DNA from: Gordionus sp. m RMFG-2023
Lineage: Eukaryota; Nematomorpha; Gordioida; Chordodea; Parachordodidae
NCBI RefSeq assembly: GCF_954871325.1
Contig: NC_088776.1
Location: 1,619,985-1,683,984, forward strand
DNA: 64,000 bases
Direction: 5' to 3'
Shown here: in pieces, positions 13,601 to 25,964 of the stretch
How positions within the stretch are numbered: position 1 is the stretch's first letter
Layout of the letters: each line of letters opens with the position of its first letter
Program-made: the position numbers and the translations under genes
Notes under the pieces: generated by a model
Told to the model about the DNA's origin: nothing
Seen by the model: the letters and a program-made list of their open reading frames with translations, nothing else
The model's database searches: none

Positions 13601-13691
13601 TTTCTATTCTAGTGCGTCTTTCTAAACGCGATTCGCGTAGCGGGTAATGTGTTACGGGTGGTCCCGAGTTCAAGGTTTGGGACCGTTATAA
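10618..13691. other. Stretch without a supported gene
   Basis: AT-rich DNA. A GTAAC-rich patch at about 11650-12065 resembles the interior of the hAT-like ends at 1-1060 and may be another degraded element. At 13625-13690 the plus strand has a tRNA-like arrangement (GGTCCCGAGTTCAAGG with a 6-bp GGTCCC/GGGACC stem). No host exon was recognised. Confidence 0.35.
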
Positions 13692-13911
13692 TAGTGTTGT
13701 CAAACGGCTCGGTTTGAACCGATTTTTTTAAAACGGTCAACTCGATATCTTGACCAGAAAAATATTGGCTAAGTCTCGAGATTTCGATAACATATATCCA
13801 GACTTTAGTTCCTTCTACGGGCAAAATCTTCAGGGATATTTTTCTGGAATGAAATATTGAGTCAACCGTTTTTAAAGATCGGCTCGAGAACGAGCCTTTT
13901 AACCAACACTT
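13692..13911. mobile_element. hAT-type MITE (AGTGTTGTTAAA family)
   Basis: About 220 bp, beginning TAGTGTTGTCAAACGG and ending CCTTTTAACCAACACTT. The interior inverted segments (CGGCTCG near the left, GATCGGCTCGAG near the right) and the AAATCTTCAGG block match copies at 9949 and 14256. No clean target duplication remains. Confidence 0.7.
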
Positions 13912-14174
13912 AAGTTAGTTATAATCTTAATAATATTATTTTTTACTTAACGAAATTTTAAAATTCGCGTTCCAGAGAGAGGGTTAAACCGTATGGTGGG
14001 GGGGGGTTTCTGGGAATATGGGTAGGATCATGTAATCCGAGAGGAGTAAAATGTTTTAGGGTGAAGTGAGGAGTATCACAAATAATAAATCGAATCTCTA
14101 ACCGGAAACTGGCATAATACGTTTTAAATAAATAACTCATCTAGAATGCTAATATTTTACTGAGCAATATATAT

Positions 14175-14650
14175 ATTAGCTCCGGCAATGTGTTATTTTT
14201 TTATCCGATTTTACAGGAAATGTATTTTCCAATCATGTTTTAAGAATACCTAGGCTAGTGTTGTTAAACGAAAACTCAATATTTTAGCCAGATAAATATT
14301 GCACTAAGACTCAAGATTTCGACAATATATGTCTGGATCTTTGTTCCTTCTATGAGCAAAATCTTCAGGCAGGTCTGGGTAATATTTGTCTGGACGAAGT
14401 AGTAAGATAGTCGTTTTTAAAAATCGGCTCAAAACGAGCCGTTTAACAACACTAATACCCTTACCCTATGAACTTTAATATAATTTTATATTAAATTTTT
14501 CCCCATATATATATATATATATTTTTTAAAATATAAATTTATAAATGACTCAAAAGTTATCGGTGAAATTTATCTACAATTCGTAAGATCCGGTGAAATC
14601 AATTTTAAATTTGAAAAAAAGACGTGTTGCCGGAAATAAATATATTTGGC
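14175..14650. mobile_element. Long-inverted-repeat MITE (TTAG family), nested copy
   Basis: The left end TTAGCTCCGGCAATGTGTTA and the right part (TATCTACAATTCGTAAGAT through GTGTTGCCGG) match the family seen intact at 22295-22645. A hAT-type MITE (14256-14454) is inserted near the same interior position as in the copy at 4943-5515. Confidence 0.6.
14256..14454. mobile_element. hAT-type MITE (AGTGTTGTTAAA family)
   Basis: Well-preserved 199-bp copy with ends TAGTGTTGTTAAACG and CGTTTAACAACACTA in perfect inversion. The interior holds the family AAATCTTCAGG block. It lies inside the TTAG-family MITE. Confidence 0.8.
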
Positions 14651-15724
14651 GCCCTAACAAGGAATCGTAGCTTTCCGGGACAATTCGTAACTCGATCTCG
14701 AATTTTTATATCCACTATAAACAAATCGGTTAGAACACATTTATCTCCCAAATTTTAGAGTGGTATTTATCGTTTAAAGCTAAATAGTCCTCGTAGTCTT
14801 GTTTTATCCTAGATTTCTGCCCATTTTATATTAGAGTCCAAAAAAAATTCCACTTTTTTTCCCATTCCTGTGGTGCCAGTTTTGATGCTTCTAGTCTTAA
14901 CTCATCGCTACAATCCTCTTTCACTAAAAAATCCTTCCATTATTTTTATCGATCTCATTTCCTGACAATCACTTACGCTTCTACCTTTTCTTTCCCCTCT
15001 ATTTTCCTCTCTGATCATCTTCTCCATTTCTGAACTAGAGGTCGGCTTAAACCGGCCCGTAGATTTGACCGACCGACCGACCTTTGAAATAATATTTCTT
15101 ACGAGTAGTTCGATCGGGCCCATAAAATGTTTTACTTCTGCTACGTCTCAATCTCCAATCTTGATAACTTTAATTCGTTTTTCCACTTAATTCTTTCTAT
15201 ACCTACCATCCTTTTCATATTTTTCTAACGAATTTCGCCACCCTAACATCATCCCCATTTAAGGCGCTCCCACCTATTTCTTCCCGCGATATTTTTGCGA
15301 ACACCTCAATAAAATGACCTGTATAACTTTTAATTTCACTTCGAACCACCGCCCAATATTATCGGTTATGACTGGCCCAGTCATCGTAGATTTGGTAAAA
15401 TAATGACTTTTTTTTTATAAAATTAAATTAAATTTTGAAGGATGTATGATAGTATTTATAAGGGACTATGTAACGTTTTTAAGCTAAATAGTATTATCAC
15501 AGGGCCACAATATAAAAATTATTCAAAAATTTTAAACCTATGACGATATTAACAATGTAAGCAAATCAATGACATCGATACTATCCTAGACTAAAGATTC
15601 GTTTGTTAAAGGTGGTGTACATAAGTTTAAGTCAGCTGTGAAACAATATCATTGGTTGTCAGTAGACGCCAAAATGCCTTTCAAATTTCGTCAAAATGCT
15701 TTTAAAATGGTTAACTTCAATATA

Positions 15725-16097
15725 TTTGTGTTATTTTTTTTTCAACTTTAAATAATATTTTTAGCGCCATTTTTTAAAATTTTAAAAGTTTGATTTTTGC
15801 TGGATATGTTCCCTTCCATGGCTGGAATTACCTACTCTACAAAATATGAGACAAATTTCGCTAAGAATATTTGGAAAATTAATATAATTTAAATTAGTAT
15901 TTTTTCATAAATTTTTTTTAAAAATATTAAAATTAAAAATTACACAAAGATTACGAGTAAAATTATCTACAATTCATAAGATAGGTTATTCTAAACATTC
16001 TGGAAATGCATTTCCGGTAAAATTCAAAATTTTAAATATTTAAAAAAAGGCGCTCAAAAAAACGATTTCCCGGAAAAAAAACACATTGTCGCTAACA
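15725..16097. mobile_element. Long-inverted-repeat MITE (TTAG family)
   Basis: The left arm (TGTGTTATTTTTTTTCAAC followed by TTTTTAGCGCC) and right arm (GGCGCTCAAAAAAACGA, then ACACATTGTCGCTAACA) are long imperfect inverted repeats. The interior matches the copy at 22295-22645, including the TTATCTACAATTCATAAGAT block. Confidence 0.65.
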
Positions 16098-16140
16098 TGT
16101 ATACCCTTTTGATGATTTATCGGATAGAAGGAAATCATTC

Positions 16141-16190
16141 TCATTATGTTCCATTCCATTCCATTCCATTCCATTCCATCGCATTCCATT
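16141..16190. repeat. (CCATT)n tandem repeat
   Basis: About ten imperfect copies of TTCCA/CCATT in a row. Confidence 0.85.
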
Positions 16191-16504
16191 AGATTTTGAT
16201 TTCTTTTCATTTATTCATTCTCTTCTTCTCTGCTTTTTTTTTTAAAATGTTGTTTAAAGAATGTCAAATTTTTTTTTTATGTTTTAAATATACTTTCATT
16301 TTCTCTCCTTTTTTAAAAAAATGATGAATTATTTATATAAGGAAAGCATATTTTTCTTTTCTTTTTGCCAATTATTAACTTTTTTCATTTAATTTAATTT
16401 TTTTAAAAAAGAAGAGATGAGGAACTTAATAAATCGTGACAATTGACAAAATTTATTAATAATCATAATTAGAGGTATTTTAATGAAATTAAAATTTAAA
16501 AAAA

Positions 16505-16533
16505 TAGAAAGAAAGAAAAGAAAGAAAGAATGA

Positions 16534-16597
<64 letters not shown>

Positions 16598-16600
16598 AAA
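16505..16600. repeat. (GAAA)n microsatellite
   Basis: Nearly pure GAAA repeats, the complement of the CTTT tracts at 2519 and 29780. The minus-strand FLSF-type reading frame across it comes from the repeat. Confidence 0.95.
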
Positions 16601-17708
16601 GAAATTAAGAAAATATTTTGGAAAAATTGGGATAAAAAGTATATTTTTTTAGTTATAAAAAATTTTGTGAAAAATTCACTCATTAATATAAATAAAACTT
16701 TTCCTAATTTTGGCCTAGGCGAAGTAAAATTATTTAATTCACTGATATATTTAGCTATGGTGTTTTTATTATTATATGGTTTCCTAGATATTAGAACTAA
16801 CACATAAAAAAAACGAACTGAAGCCTAGTTTATGTAAATATATTTAATCATCTCTCAAACAAGAGATTATATTGAACATCTATAACCAATAGACATCATT
16901 TTATAGTCATCATTCTACCGTAAGTTATAAATCAAGATAAAGTATTTTTTTTTATATACTATATATTTGTAAAATTGAGTTATTTTCTATGATCTTTAAC
17001 AAATTTTTATTTATTTTAAGCGATTTATTAAGACGTGATTTGCCCCTAACCAATAATTTTTTTTTAGTGTTTGGATATTAGAAATTCGGGGGTTTTAAGG
17101 CAGATTTTTTTCTGAAAGAGATATCGAACAAACCGATGATATAAGGAGACCTATATCTTTATTTTATCCGCGGATAATCTATTCGCCGATTAAAATTTCT
17201 ATCGAGTGGATATCGTAAAGCTAGTAAATGAAAAAATTTTTTTAAAGTTATATTTAGTGGAGTTAAAAGGTTTTTTTTTAAAACCAATTTTTGACATATC
17301 TAAAAAAGGTTCGTCTATATTTGTTTTGCTTGGTTGTCATTTAATGTACATATATTATATATCATGACATTCTCCATGCCCCCCCCCCCCAATTTCACTT
17401 TTTTAATGGAAATTTAATTAAAAAACAACCTCTATAATTGTTAATTAATCATTATTTATTTGTATATCCACTTGTATTCCATCAAATTAAAGGTATTATT
17501 TGGTTATTTTTGTTAACATAAAATAATAATAATAATAATAATAATACCTAGATTGATGGCGCGTTCATAATAATGCATTTGAAAGGAGTTCGTTGAATGC
17601 AAATCAGCTGGACTTGCCATTTTCTGATAACCTGTATAGTAATGCTTCTCATGTTTAAAAATACTATTAAAATCAAATCAACAAATATATATTATACACT
17701 AATTTTAT
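16601..17708. other. AT-rich stretch, no gene seen
   Basis: AT-rich, with a 12-base poly-C run at 17379-17390 and an (AAT)n run near 17522-17546. No coding or RNA-gene signal seen. Confidence 0.45.
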
Positions 17709-17864
17709 CAGAGTTGTTGAAAGATACTTTTTAAATGGATCTAGATACAGATACATAGTCTAAAATCAATATCTAGATACAGATATTTTAATCAAAAATC
17801 TATCTAGATACAGATACCACATTTTTATAACTGGATACTTGTATCTAGATCTTTTAACAACTCT
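17709..17864. mobile_element. hAT MITE (CAGAGTTGTTAAA family), second copy
   Basis: It starts CAGAGTTGTTGAAAGATAC and ends GATCTTTTAACAACTCT, with the same AGATACAGATA motif series as the copy at 5755-5904. The target duplication is no longer evident, so this copy is older or its border has decayed. Confidence 0.75.
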
Positions 17865-19163
17865 TATGATTCAGAATGATGATATTTGAAAAAATGTTAA
17901 TTTTAAAAAAGAACGGGTTACAAAATGGCGTCCCCAGCTGTTTTTCGTTGATGTACACTTCTAATGAATGCATCGTCAGTCTAGGGAATTATTATATGTC
18001 AATGATCCACCCACAATATTTTGGGTGTCCCCCATAATCTTTCAAGGTCGATTCCTAATCTAGTCAAAGGATTAGGTATCAGAAGAAGCAGAAAAAAAAA
18101 TGATCTCAGTAAATCTAATCAAGATCTAGGCCAGGCTTCGGATCCTGGGGCATTGTTAGAATTGGGGAGAGTCCCCTAAGAAAAAGATACATTTTTCTTA
18201 TATAAGATTGGTAAAAATATTTTGGTAGATTACTAATTTTTTTTTACTAATTTTAGACAGAATTTTCTTTGTTTTAACATTTTTGATAAAAATGCTAAAA
18301 AAATGTTCCGTGTAGTTGTATACTCCGCAGCGAAATTCGCTGTAAACTATAAATTCGGGGTTTTAGTTGATGAAAGCTGACGAAAGCCAAATGTCTCGGT
18401 CTATGCCTCTAACCTTTAAGGGTTCGGCAACCATAATCATATGTTTACCAAAAAATAAATAAAATTTTAAACAAAACAAATAAGGTTGGACGCCATGTAT
18501 CGTTTTGTTCGTATCATAAATCGCGTCCAAATAAGAATTTCGCGGTAAATCAGCTGATAGTCGCATCAAATACTTCTACGAAAAAAAAAACCAACAAAGT
18601 CGGATGCTATGTGCCCCGTTTCGCAATATAGTAAAAAAATCACGTGCCCAAAATATGAATTCAGGATATAGTCATCTTCTTAAATATTTTAGGGGGATGC
18701 GTAAGCGATAAATTTTAAATATGGGGGTGCCCACAAAAAATTATGCTCAATTAACAAAAGGCTAACATTTATATTAACAAACCTTCTAGAAGAACGTTTA
18801 AATAGTACTTCGTTTTAGGAAGAGATTCTGAGCACCCCCCCCCCCCCCCCCTTTGCCAGAGCCCTATCCCTCTCCCTTACACTACCAATCTAATAATGTG
18901 GAAACCAACTGTGGGGTGACCAAAATAGCAACCACTTCCACCATTCCTGAGATCGATGACGAGATTAACTTTTACCCTACCTCCACATTAGAGGGGTCAT
19001 GTCTTACCCCCTTACTACCCTGACAATGGCACCACAATTTGCCCATCTAAATTAAATAAATAATAATATTTTTTTTTTTGGTTTATAAGGGAAGAGGGAA
19101 GGAAAAAAAGTATAAATTAAGAATTAAATTTGTCATAAAAAATTTCTTTTTTGTTTCGGATAT
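17865..19163. other. Stretch without a supported gene
   Basis: It contains a degraded tandem-like segment at about 18320-18650 (two AT-rich blocks each with an ATGTATCG/ATGTGCCCCG-like core) and a 17-base poly-C run at 18835-18851. No exon recognised. Confidence 0.4.
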
Positions 19164-19283
19164 TAACCCCCGCATTAACAGTTAACGCGTATTACGCGGC
19201 GATGCATAAAAAATTTCGCGGGTGAATTGTAAGAAACATTACTTCGCCGTTAATTCGCGCTAACTGTGAATGCGGGGTAAAAG
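19164..19283. mobile_element. Short MITE with TTAACCCCGCATT ends
   Basis: A 120-bp palindromic unit. The left arm TTAACCCCCGCATTAACAGT is the imperfect inverse of the right arm ACTGTGAATGCGGGGTAA, followed inward by matching AACGCG/CGCGCTAA segments. No ORF. The superfamily is not clear; a TTAA-like flank is possible but unproven. Confidence 0.6.
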
Positions 19284-22200
19284 CGGGGGATCTATAGCTA
19301 GCTCAGTTCTCTTAATTCTGAATGGTGCATTCTATCAAAAATAAAAAGGTGTCTAAAAACATTCTTTTTTTTTATATGTCGTCTGCGGATTCGGAATCTC
19401 TTGATCATAAATCCTTTACCCAAGGAGCGAATCAAAAAATTTTAAGATCCGACTTAACCGGAAATGTATTCTAGCATGTGTTAGAGTAATTTGCCCGATA
19501 AATTTCAGCCATTTTTGTCATGAACTTTAGTAGAACTACTTCTAATTTATATTAATTTTTAGTATAGATTAAAAAATTGAAGGTTGCGCATTTATAATGT
19601 AACTTTTAAAGTTCTTAGGACTACATTCTATTCGGACATCCATCTAGAATGCTAGAAAGAAAGATTTACAAATGCAAGTTTTAGTGTATTTTTTTCTTCT
19701 TCTTTTCTAAAATGTGATCACCTTTTCAAAAATAAATTAATTCTTAATTAATTCCGTGGAAGAAAATGACAACTTAAAAAAACTAGGTGTTTTTAATTAA
19801 TATTTACGAACTTCAATGATTAATTAATGGTTGGACATTAATTTATTTATTAGATAGAGTTTTTTTTAAAAAACTATTTTTTTGTTTTTTATAATTAAAT
19901 TCTGTAGTTGGTGAACAAAATTATCACGGAGGAAAAATGAATAATAAATTACAAAAAAATAAAAATTAGAATGTTGTTTTACTTTTTTTGAGGGCATAGA
20001 ATATTTAATCCTTTAGCTCGGAATAGAAGGTGGGGGGGGGGGGGGTAAGGTTATGACGGTGACCCCTTAGCTCCTGGGTGACCATAAAGTATGAAATAAT
20101 TAAAATGCAAAAATGGATTCTTAATAGTTCTAAAAGATTAATTTTAATCCACCAAAAAAAAATTTTGAGCAAATTTTTGAAGATTATAAAAATAGATCCT
20201 TTTTTATGAATAAAAATCAGAAATAAAAAAATAAAATTTTAGGTTGGATTTTATGAAAAACCTAACAAAATCTTCAATCAGTTTAAAATCTCTGAAGAAG
20301 ATTTTTAACCCTAAGATACTGTGAGGTTACTCCCTTGAGGTTATGATGAAGCAATAGATTCGCTACCTAACTGCTACAAGACCGTAGGGTAAGGAGACAT
20401 TTTGCCTCCACATAACTTGGAAGGGGGGGGGGAGGCAGGAAGTAAAAATTTCAGGTTATATCTCTCCTGTAGATGTGGGGACTGACGGGAGATTACGAAA
20501 GATATTTGCTAGTGCGTTCTGTCTCCAACAAGAATCTAAATAAAGTTGTTTTCTTCTGAAATATCAGGTCGTAGGGGGGGGGGGTAAATCTTAAACGAAA
20601 CTATAATTAAAAAGGGAGTGTTTTATTGTCATCCCTAGAAATTAGGAAATAATTGACAAATTTTAATTCTGAGAGCAATGTTTAATCTTTTACGAATTCG
20701 GTGAATCGAATTAACTTTTGTGAATTACTCTGTATAGAATATTTAGTAAGGTAAAAATGACACATTGTTAGTATTTTTTATTATTTAAAAAAACCGATTC
20801 ATATATTTATCGGATTAACGCCCATCTTCCTATCCAAAATGGAAGTAAAACCTCCTATGATTCCACCGGGGGAAAAGTTCCAATTAAAATTTGAATAGAT
20901 ACAGGGAGAGGGGGGGGGCTTTAATATAAGGATAACACTTAAAGAATTTCTTTTAACAGGAGAACTTAGACCCAAAAATGGGTTCGGTCACCCTTAAAAT
21001 TTGGAAAAAAGGAATCTTCATTCCTTCGATTTAACGCGGTTTGGAAGTTCCGGTTCCCGGCCTCTGCCATCCTCCATTTTGTCTTCCATATTTGAAGTAA
21101 TAAAATAATGATCCCAAAGGTGAATAATTAATCCCAAATTTGCGCATATATACATACGTACAAGATTGGTTTCTAATAATATGTAATTTTAAGATAATGA
21201 TTCTTTTTTTTAAAAAAAAACGAAAAAGAATTGATCCGCGAAAAAAATAAATTAGGGAAAAGTCCCCGACCACAAAATTTTTACATATTATTTTATTTAT
21301 TTTATAGGCCAGATGATTTAAGTAGTAGTGAACCAATCACGATAGCCCAGGCAGATCATCTACGATGATGAAGTTTTCACTTTGATAATTGAAGAAGGAG
21401 CATAACATCTTAATCCACCTATGGGTCCTTAGACAGGGTTCGTGGTTCAAGTCATCAGCGCCGTTATTACGCCACCGCGGAACAGATGTATTAAAAGAAA
21501 AGCATAATTCTTTCTAAATGATGAATATTGTACCTTCTTTAATTCAATCGAATATCGAAGGAAAATGAAGGTTAGGTCAATCTATATATATATCGTATGG
21601 GGATACGAAATCTATCAATTTTAAAACATTTACTAAGGGCATATTTTTAAAATCTGATTTTACAGGAATTGTATTTCGGCATGTATAGAGTACCCAAAAC
21701 TGTAAATTTCAAACAATTTAGCAAAGAATTTTAGAATGACTCCTAATTAATATAAATTAAAAAAATACCAAAGTGTCTATGGCTGAAATATATAGGGTAA
21801 ATACTCTAAACATGCTAGAATACATTTCCAGTTAAATCGGATTATATGTTAAGTCGCTCTCGGTAAATGATTTAAAATTGAGAGATTCAGAATCCCCAGA
21901 AGACATATATACACATATATATATACAATGCAGTATTAAGCCCGATAAATACTTCTATAGAAGATTTTCTTGGAATTTGTAGGCTTACAACCTTAGCGTA
22001 ACAAAAATGTTAACGTATATATACTTTTATTGTTTATCTATAACTCACTTAAACTCTTTTAATAAATTCCGGATAGATAGCTAAAAAGGATAACAGGAAA
22101 TTTTTTCCCCCTTTTTCAAGAAGTTTACTCTCTTATTTTTTTTTCTCCTTAGTTTTAAAATCTTGAATTATAAAAAACCAAACTTGGCGACTTTAAAAGG

Positions 22201-22294
22201 TGAGACCTTAGTTTAAAACATTCTCTGAAAGCGTTTAAATATATATCAAATTAACTCAATTTCTACCTTCACGTATTTTATTTGCTATATATAT
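19284..22294. other. Repeat-rich stretch without a supported gene
   Basis: Fragments of the TTAG-family MITE lie at about 19438-19630 and 21628-21868 (TCTGATTTTACAGGAATTG, CTAGAATACATTTCC blocks). Poly-G runs occur at 20032-20045, 20423-20432, 20574-20584 and 20910-20918, four within 900 bp. Reading frames are short and unremarkable. Confidence 0.45.
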
Positions 22295-22645
22295 GTTAGT
22301 GTGTTATTTTTTCAACTTTAAAACAATTTTTTAGCGCATTTTTTTAAATTTAAAAAATCTGATTTTACCGGAAATATATTCTATCATGTTTGGAACACCT
22401 ACCCTAAGAAATTCAGATAATTTTATTACGAGCTTAGAACCTAATATAATTTATATTATTTCTTCCATAGATTTTTCATATAAATTATAAATAACTCAAA
22501 ATTCAAGGTAAAATTATCTACAATTCATAAGATGGGTATTCTAAACATGCTGGAATTTATTTCCGGTAAAATTAGATTTTTAAATTCAAAAAAACGCGCT
22601 AAAAAATTGTTTTAAAGTTGAAAAAATAACACATTGCCGCTAACA
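22295..22645. mobile_element. Long-inverted-repeat MITE (TTAG family), most complete copy
   Basis: About 350 bp with arms of roughly 150 bp. The left arm runs GTTAGTGTGTTATTTTTTC, CAACTTTAAAACAATTTTTT, AGCGC; the right arm is its inverse: GCGCTAAAAAATTGTTTTAA, AGTTGAAAAAATAACACATT, CCGCTAAC. It sits in TATATA flanks. No ORF, so it depends on a transposase supplied elsewhere. Confidence 0.8.
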
Positions 22646-25600
22646 CATATATATATATATATAGAAATAAATACTGTTTTGGTAAAAAAGTTAATTAAGA
22701 TAATTATATTATAATTTTATATTATAATATATTCCTCCTTACATTAAATAACTAGAACATAATTTTTTCGAATTTAAAATTAAAATGAGGGAATCTATCA
22801 AAAAAATTATAAATTCTTATAAATATTTTTCCAATTTTCTTCTTCTTTTTACAAACATTTATTGGCCTTTTTTTTATAAGCCAAAAACGATTACTTTTTT
22901 AAAATTTATGAATAATTTTTATTTTTTTATTTTATAATTATTGAAGTTAATTATAACAAATATATAATGAAATTAAATACTATATTTCTCTTATAAAAAC
23001 AACATAATTTAATGTGAAATTATTTTTTTACTCTTTAAAAAAATATGTAATTTATAAAATTAAATATGTAATTTATAAAATTAAATATGTAATTTTATTT
23101 TGTAATTTATTATTTCATTATTCTTCTTTTGTCATTTTTCAAATGATGACGTTAGAATTTTTGACGAACTCCCAATATGTTCCCTTTTTCTGACACAATT
23201 CTTGGTGAGTCCCTTGCTAAAAATAAATTTTTATTTTAAAAATAAAATTATAAAATTTATTTTCGTCCTTTCAATTTTTTTTCTTTCGCGATTTTTTTTC
23301 CTTTTCAGTGCCTGTAATTTCACCCCAATCGTCAATCATTTTTTTTTCTAACTAAACCATTAGATTAATGTATCTTTTTTCTTTCTTAAAAAGACCTAGA
23401 TTAAGGTAAATGACTATCTATATTAAGCCATTATTCCTTAACCACCCGGTCTCTACGGTCATAACCCTAATCGTCATTAGAATCATGTATCTTTCTTAAG
23501 AAGACCTAAATAAAGGTAAGTGGCTAGCTATTAAGCCATTGTTCTTTAACCAACCGGTTTCTACGGTCATAACCCCTTACTCGGTCCAAGAGGTCGATTT
23601 CGTATGTCTATGCTGGTAAATCGAACAGAATAAAATAACGATGAGCTCAACATACATTACTTATCAAAAACATATTATATGCTTTAAAAAAGATTATAAA
23701 ATCATTACAACTCATAATACCATTTGAAGAAAAAAATTACTATTAAAGACGACAGCTGAGAAAATGTTGCAGTAAATAACATTTACATCCTCTAGGTAAA
23801 TAAAACAAACGTGGGGGGGGGAGAATGTCTTAAAAGATGTTATACATCGATGATGATCATCCTTTTAAAAAAGATTTTCAATGAATTATTAAAATGAGAA
23901 ATAAAATTTTTATCTATTTGATCTAGATTTACTAAAAACTAATAATTAATAATAATAAAAAAAATGAAGAAATTAGAAAAATTTTCCCTATACTACCACG
24001 TGTAAAAACAAAAAAAATTATTTTTACGACTTTTTTTTTAGCTAACAACAATTTCTTTCCTTAGAATATTTTATAGATTTATCAATTATTAATGAATTAT
24101 CATCATCAACAGTGTATTATATTTTATATATAATATTTCCGAATGCCTTAATATAATATTATATAATAAAAAAAAGAGTAAAACTTACAATGTATGTGTG
24201 TAATACGATATTTATTATCTAATAAATGGAGTTAGTTACATATGATTTAGAGGTTTCGTTAAATTAAAAATACTTTTTTTAAAAAAAAAATATTAATGGA
24301 AAATTAAATAATGATTAAAAAAAATTGGTTTTTTTTTATTTTGTAATTAATAATTAATTGGACACATAAAAGAAACTTCAGACAAAATAAATTTACTTTT
24401 ATAATAAAAAATATTTTTACGGGAAAATTAAATTTTTTCTTTAGAATGAATGGCACAAATCCTAAAGGAACAGATTGCGAGAGCCCAACTTCCAAAGATT
24501 GGTATAGGAAGGAGAAGACGCTTCCCAAACGTGCGCTTATAAGGCGGGAACTTCACGTCCACCGCGTTCTAACTATTTCGTAGCTAGCGATTTTTTGTGA
24601 TAAAAAATGTATTTTTTGTTTTTTATATATCAAGATTCAAAGAGATGCGGCCTGAATAATGAGACACTTACTGATAGATTCGTAATTTTCGAATCGAATA
24701 ATTTGGTATTCGTTTTATAAGAATCGAATTATTCGTAACATCAAATAGAATCCAAACTTTCTATTTGGCAATTAATTATCGTACCCCGGGATCCAAACCA
24801 GCAGTTAAATCTTTTATCCCCTGAAAACTTACCCGGACATCTAAAGAGGTTGGCGAACCGGGTTCAACCTTTTGATACTTAGATCGTTTTAATTTTTTTT
24901 AAAATTATCAATAAATTTGATTGGTAAGTATCAAAAATCACTCTTTTCTAATAGAGTTTAGATATAATTGAACCAGAAGACAATCTCTAGAAAAACATTT
25001 CAATTTATACGGCGTCGATTGTATCAGTTTGCGCATTTAAAGTTCGCGAACCTAACTTCAACCCGCTATTTTTATCTCTGAACTCGAATCGATATTTGTT
25101 ACTGTTAGGATCTCTGCTCATTCTTCTCTTTTAACAAACCTATTTGTGCTTATAATAAAAAAAAATAGACACGCAAGCGCACGAGATCTAGAAGGATCTC
25201 TCTTATTTCATTGGTCCTCGATTGCGCAAACTTGCAATTAATAACATATATCAATACAATAACAACGAATATATATTCCAAAAAGTTGATAAAAAAAATT
25301 TAAAAAAAATGGCGATCCCTATTCCCCTTTGTTGCCACCTTGTACTTATTTGTTTATGAAATTTCAAAAATAAATTTCACCGATCTGTTAAAAAATTAAT
25401 TCTGCAAAAAATGACATAATGTATCTTTTTCTTAACCAATGGCTATTATAAATATTGCTCAACGAGTTCCTTTTTAAAAGTAACTAGATACCGTTACTCG
25501 TTAAATCTTTTGAAATGTAAGTTATCGGAAACTCGCACTTAAATACGCGAAACCGCGCGATAAATTTTTTTTTCCCCTTTTCTCCCCAAGCTATTTTTTT

Positions 25601-25666
25601 TAAAAAAAAATATCCGGTGTTTCTGCTTATGGGGGTTACATAGGGATAAAACGCGTCCCAAGGATA
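22646..25666. other. 3' flank of ABCB8, no other gene seen
   Basis: AT-rich. It holds a tandem duplication (23359-23582), a 9-base poly-G run at 23813-23821 and an ATTCGAATAATT-type palindromic patch at about 24680-24760 resembling one at 59260-59385. No coding exon was recognised. Confidence 0.4.
23359..23582. repeat. Tandem duplication, two units of about 110 bp
   Basis: Unit 1 (about 23359-23468) and unit 2 (about 23476-23582) share ATTAGA-ATGTATC, AAGACCTA, AGCCATT, TTAACCA-CCGGT and CTACGGTCATAACCC in order. They are about 85% alike by eye. Function unknown. Confidence 0.7.
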
Positions 25667-25964
25667 TCATGTCTGAGAATGGGATAAGGGCGCATACGCA
25701 GTATAATTGCGGGGATTGCCGAATGCCGAACCCATAAATAGTGCCCTTATTAGACCATTTTTTTTTAAAATGGGAGTTGAGTATAAATGAATGAGAAGTA
25801 AATTTAAAAAAAAAACCTCAATAATTTGGCCTTTTGACATGACGACTATGAGATCGGCGTGGGTAATGGTGTTGAGTCTATGGGCGATGGTTATGACGGT
25901 ATGACCGGGTAAAAATTTGCGTAGAGCGTCTTTGATTTTGCGTTCGGAATCCGCATCCATCGAA
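25667..25964 (-). CDS. ABCB8: ABCB8-like exon 11: D-loop, H-loop and C-terminus
   Basis: Following a split Ser codon (AG|T) it reads [18 protein letters not shown] (D-loop; family consensus SALDAESE) and then [20 protein letters not shown], which contains the H-loop histidine that contacts the ATP gamma-phosphate. The acceptor is CCAAG|TTCG. After GQIIE the frame stays open to a TGA at 25667. It includes an [12 protein letters not shown] stretch similar to the family's ELLKKGGLYAELI, separated by an atypical hydrophobic segment. No convincing acceptor exists to splice that segment out, so the last 50 residues are uncertain. Confidence 0.88.

Noticed and set aside
16489-16803. Minus-strand 104-codon frame
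   Set aside because: Half of it is the GAAA microsatellite; the remainder has no motif.
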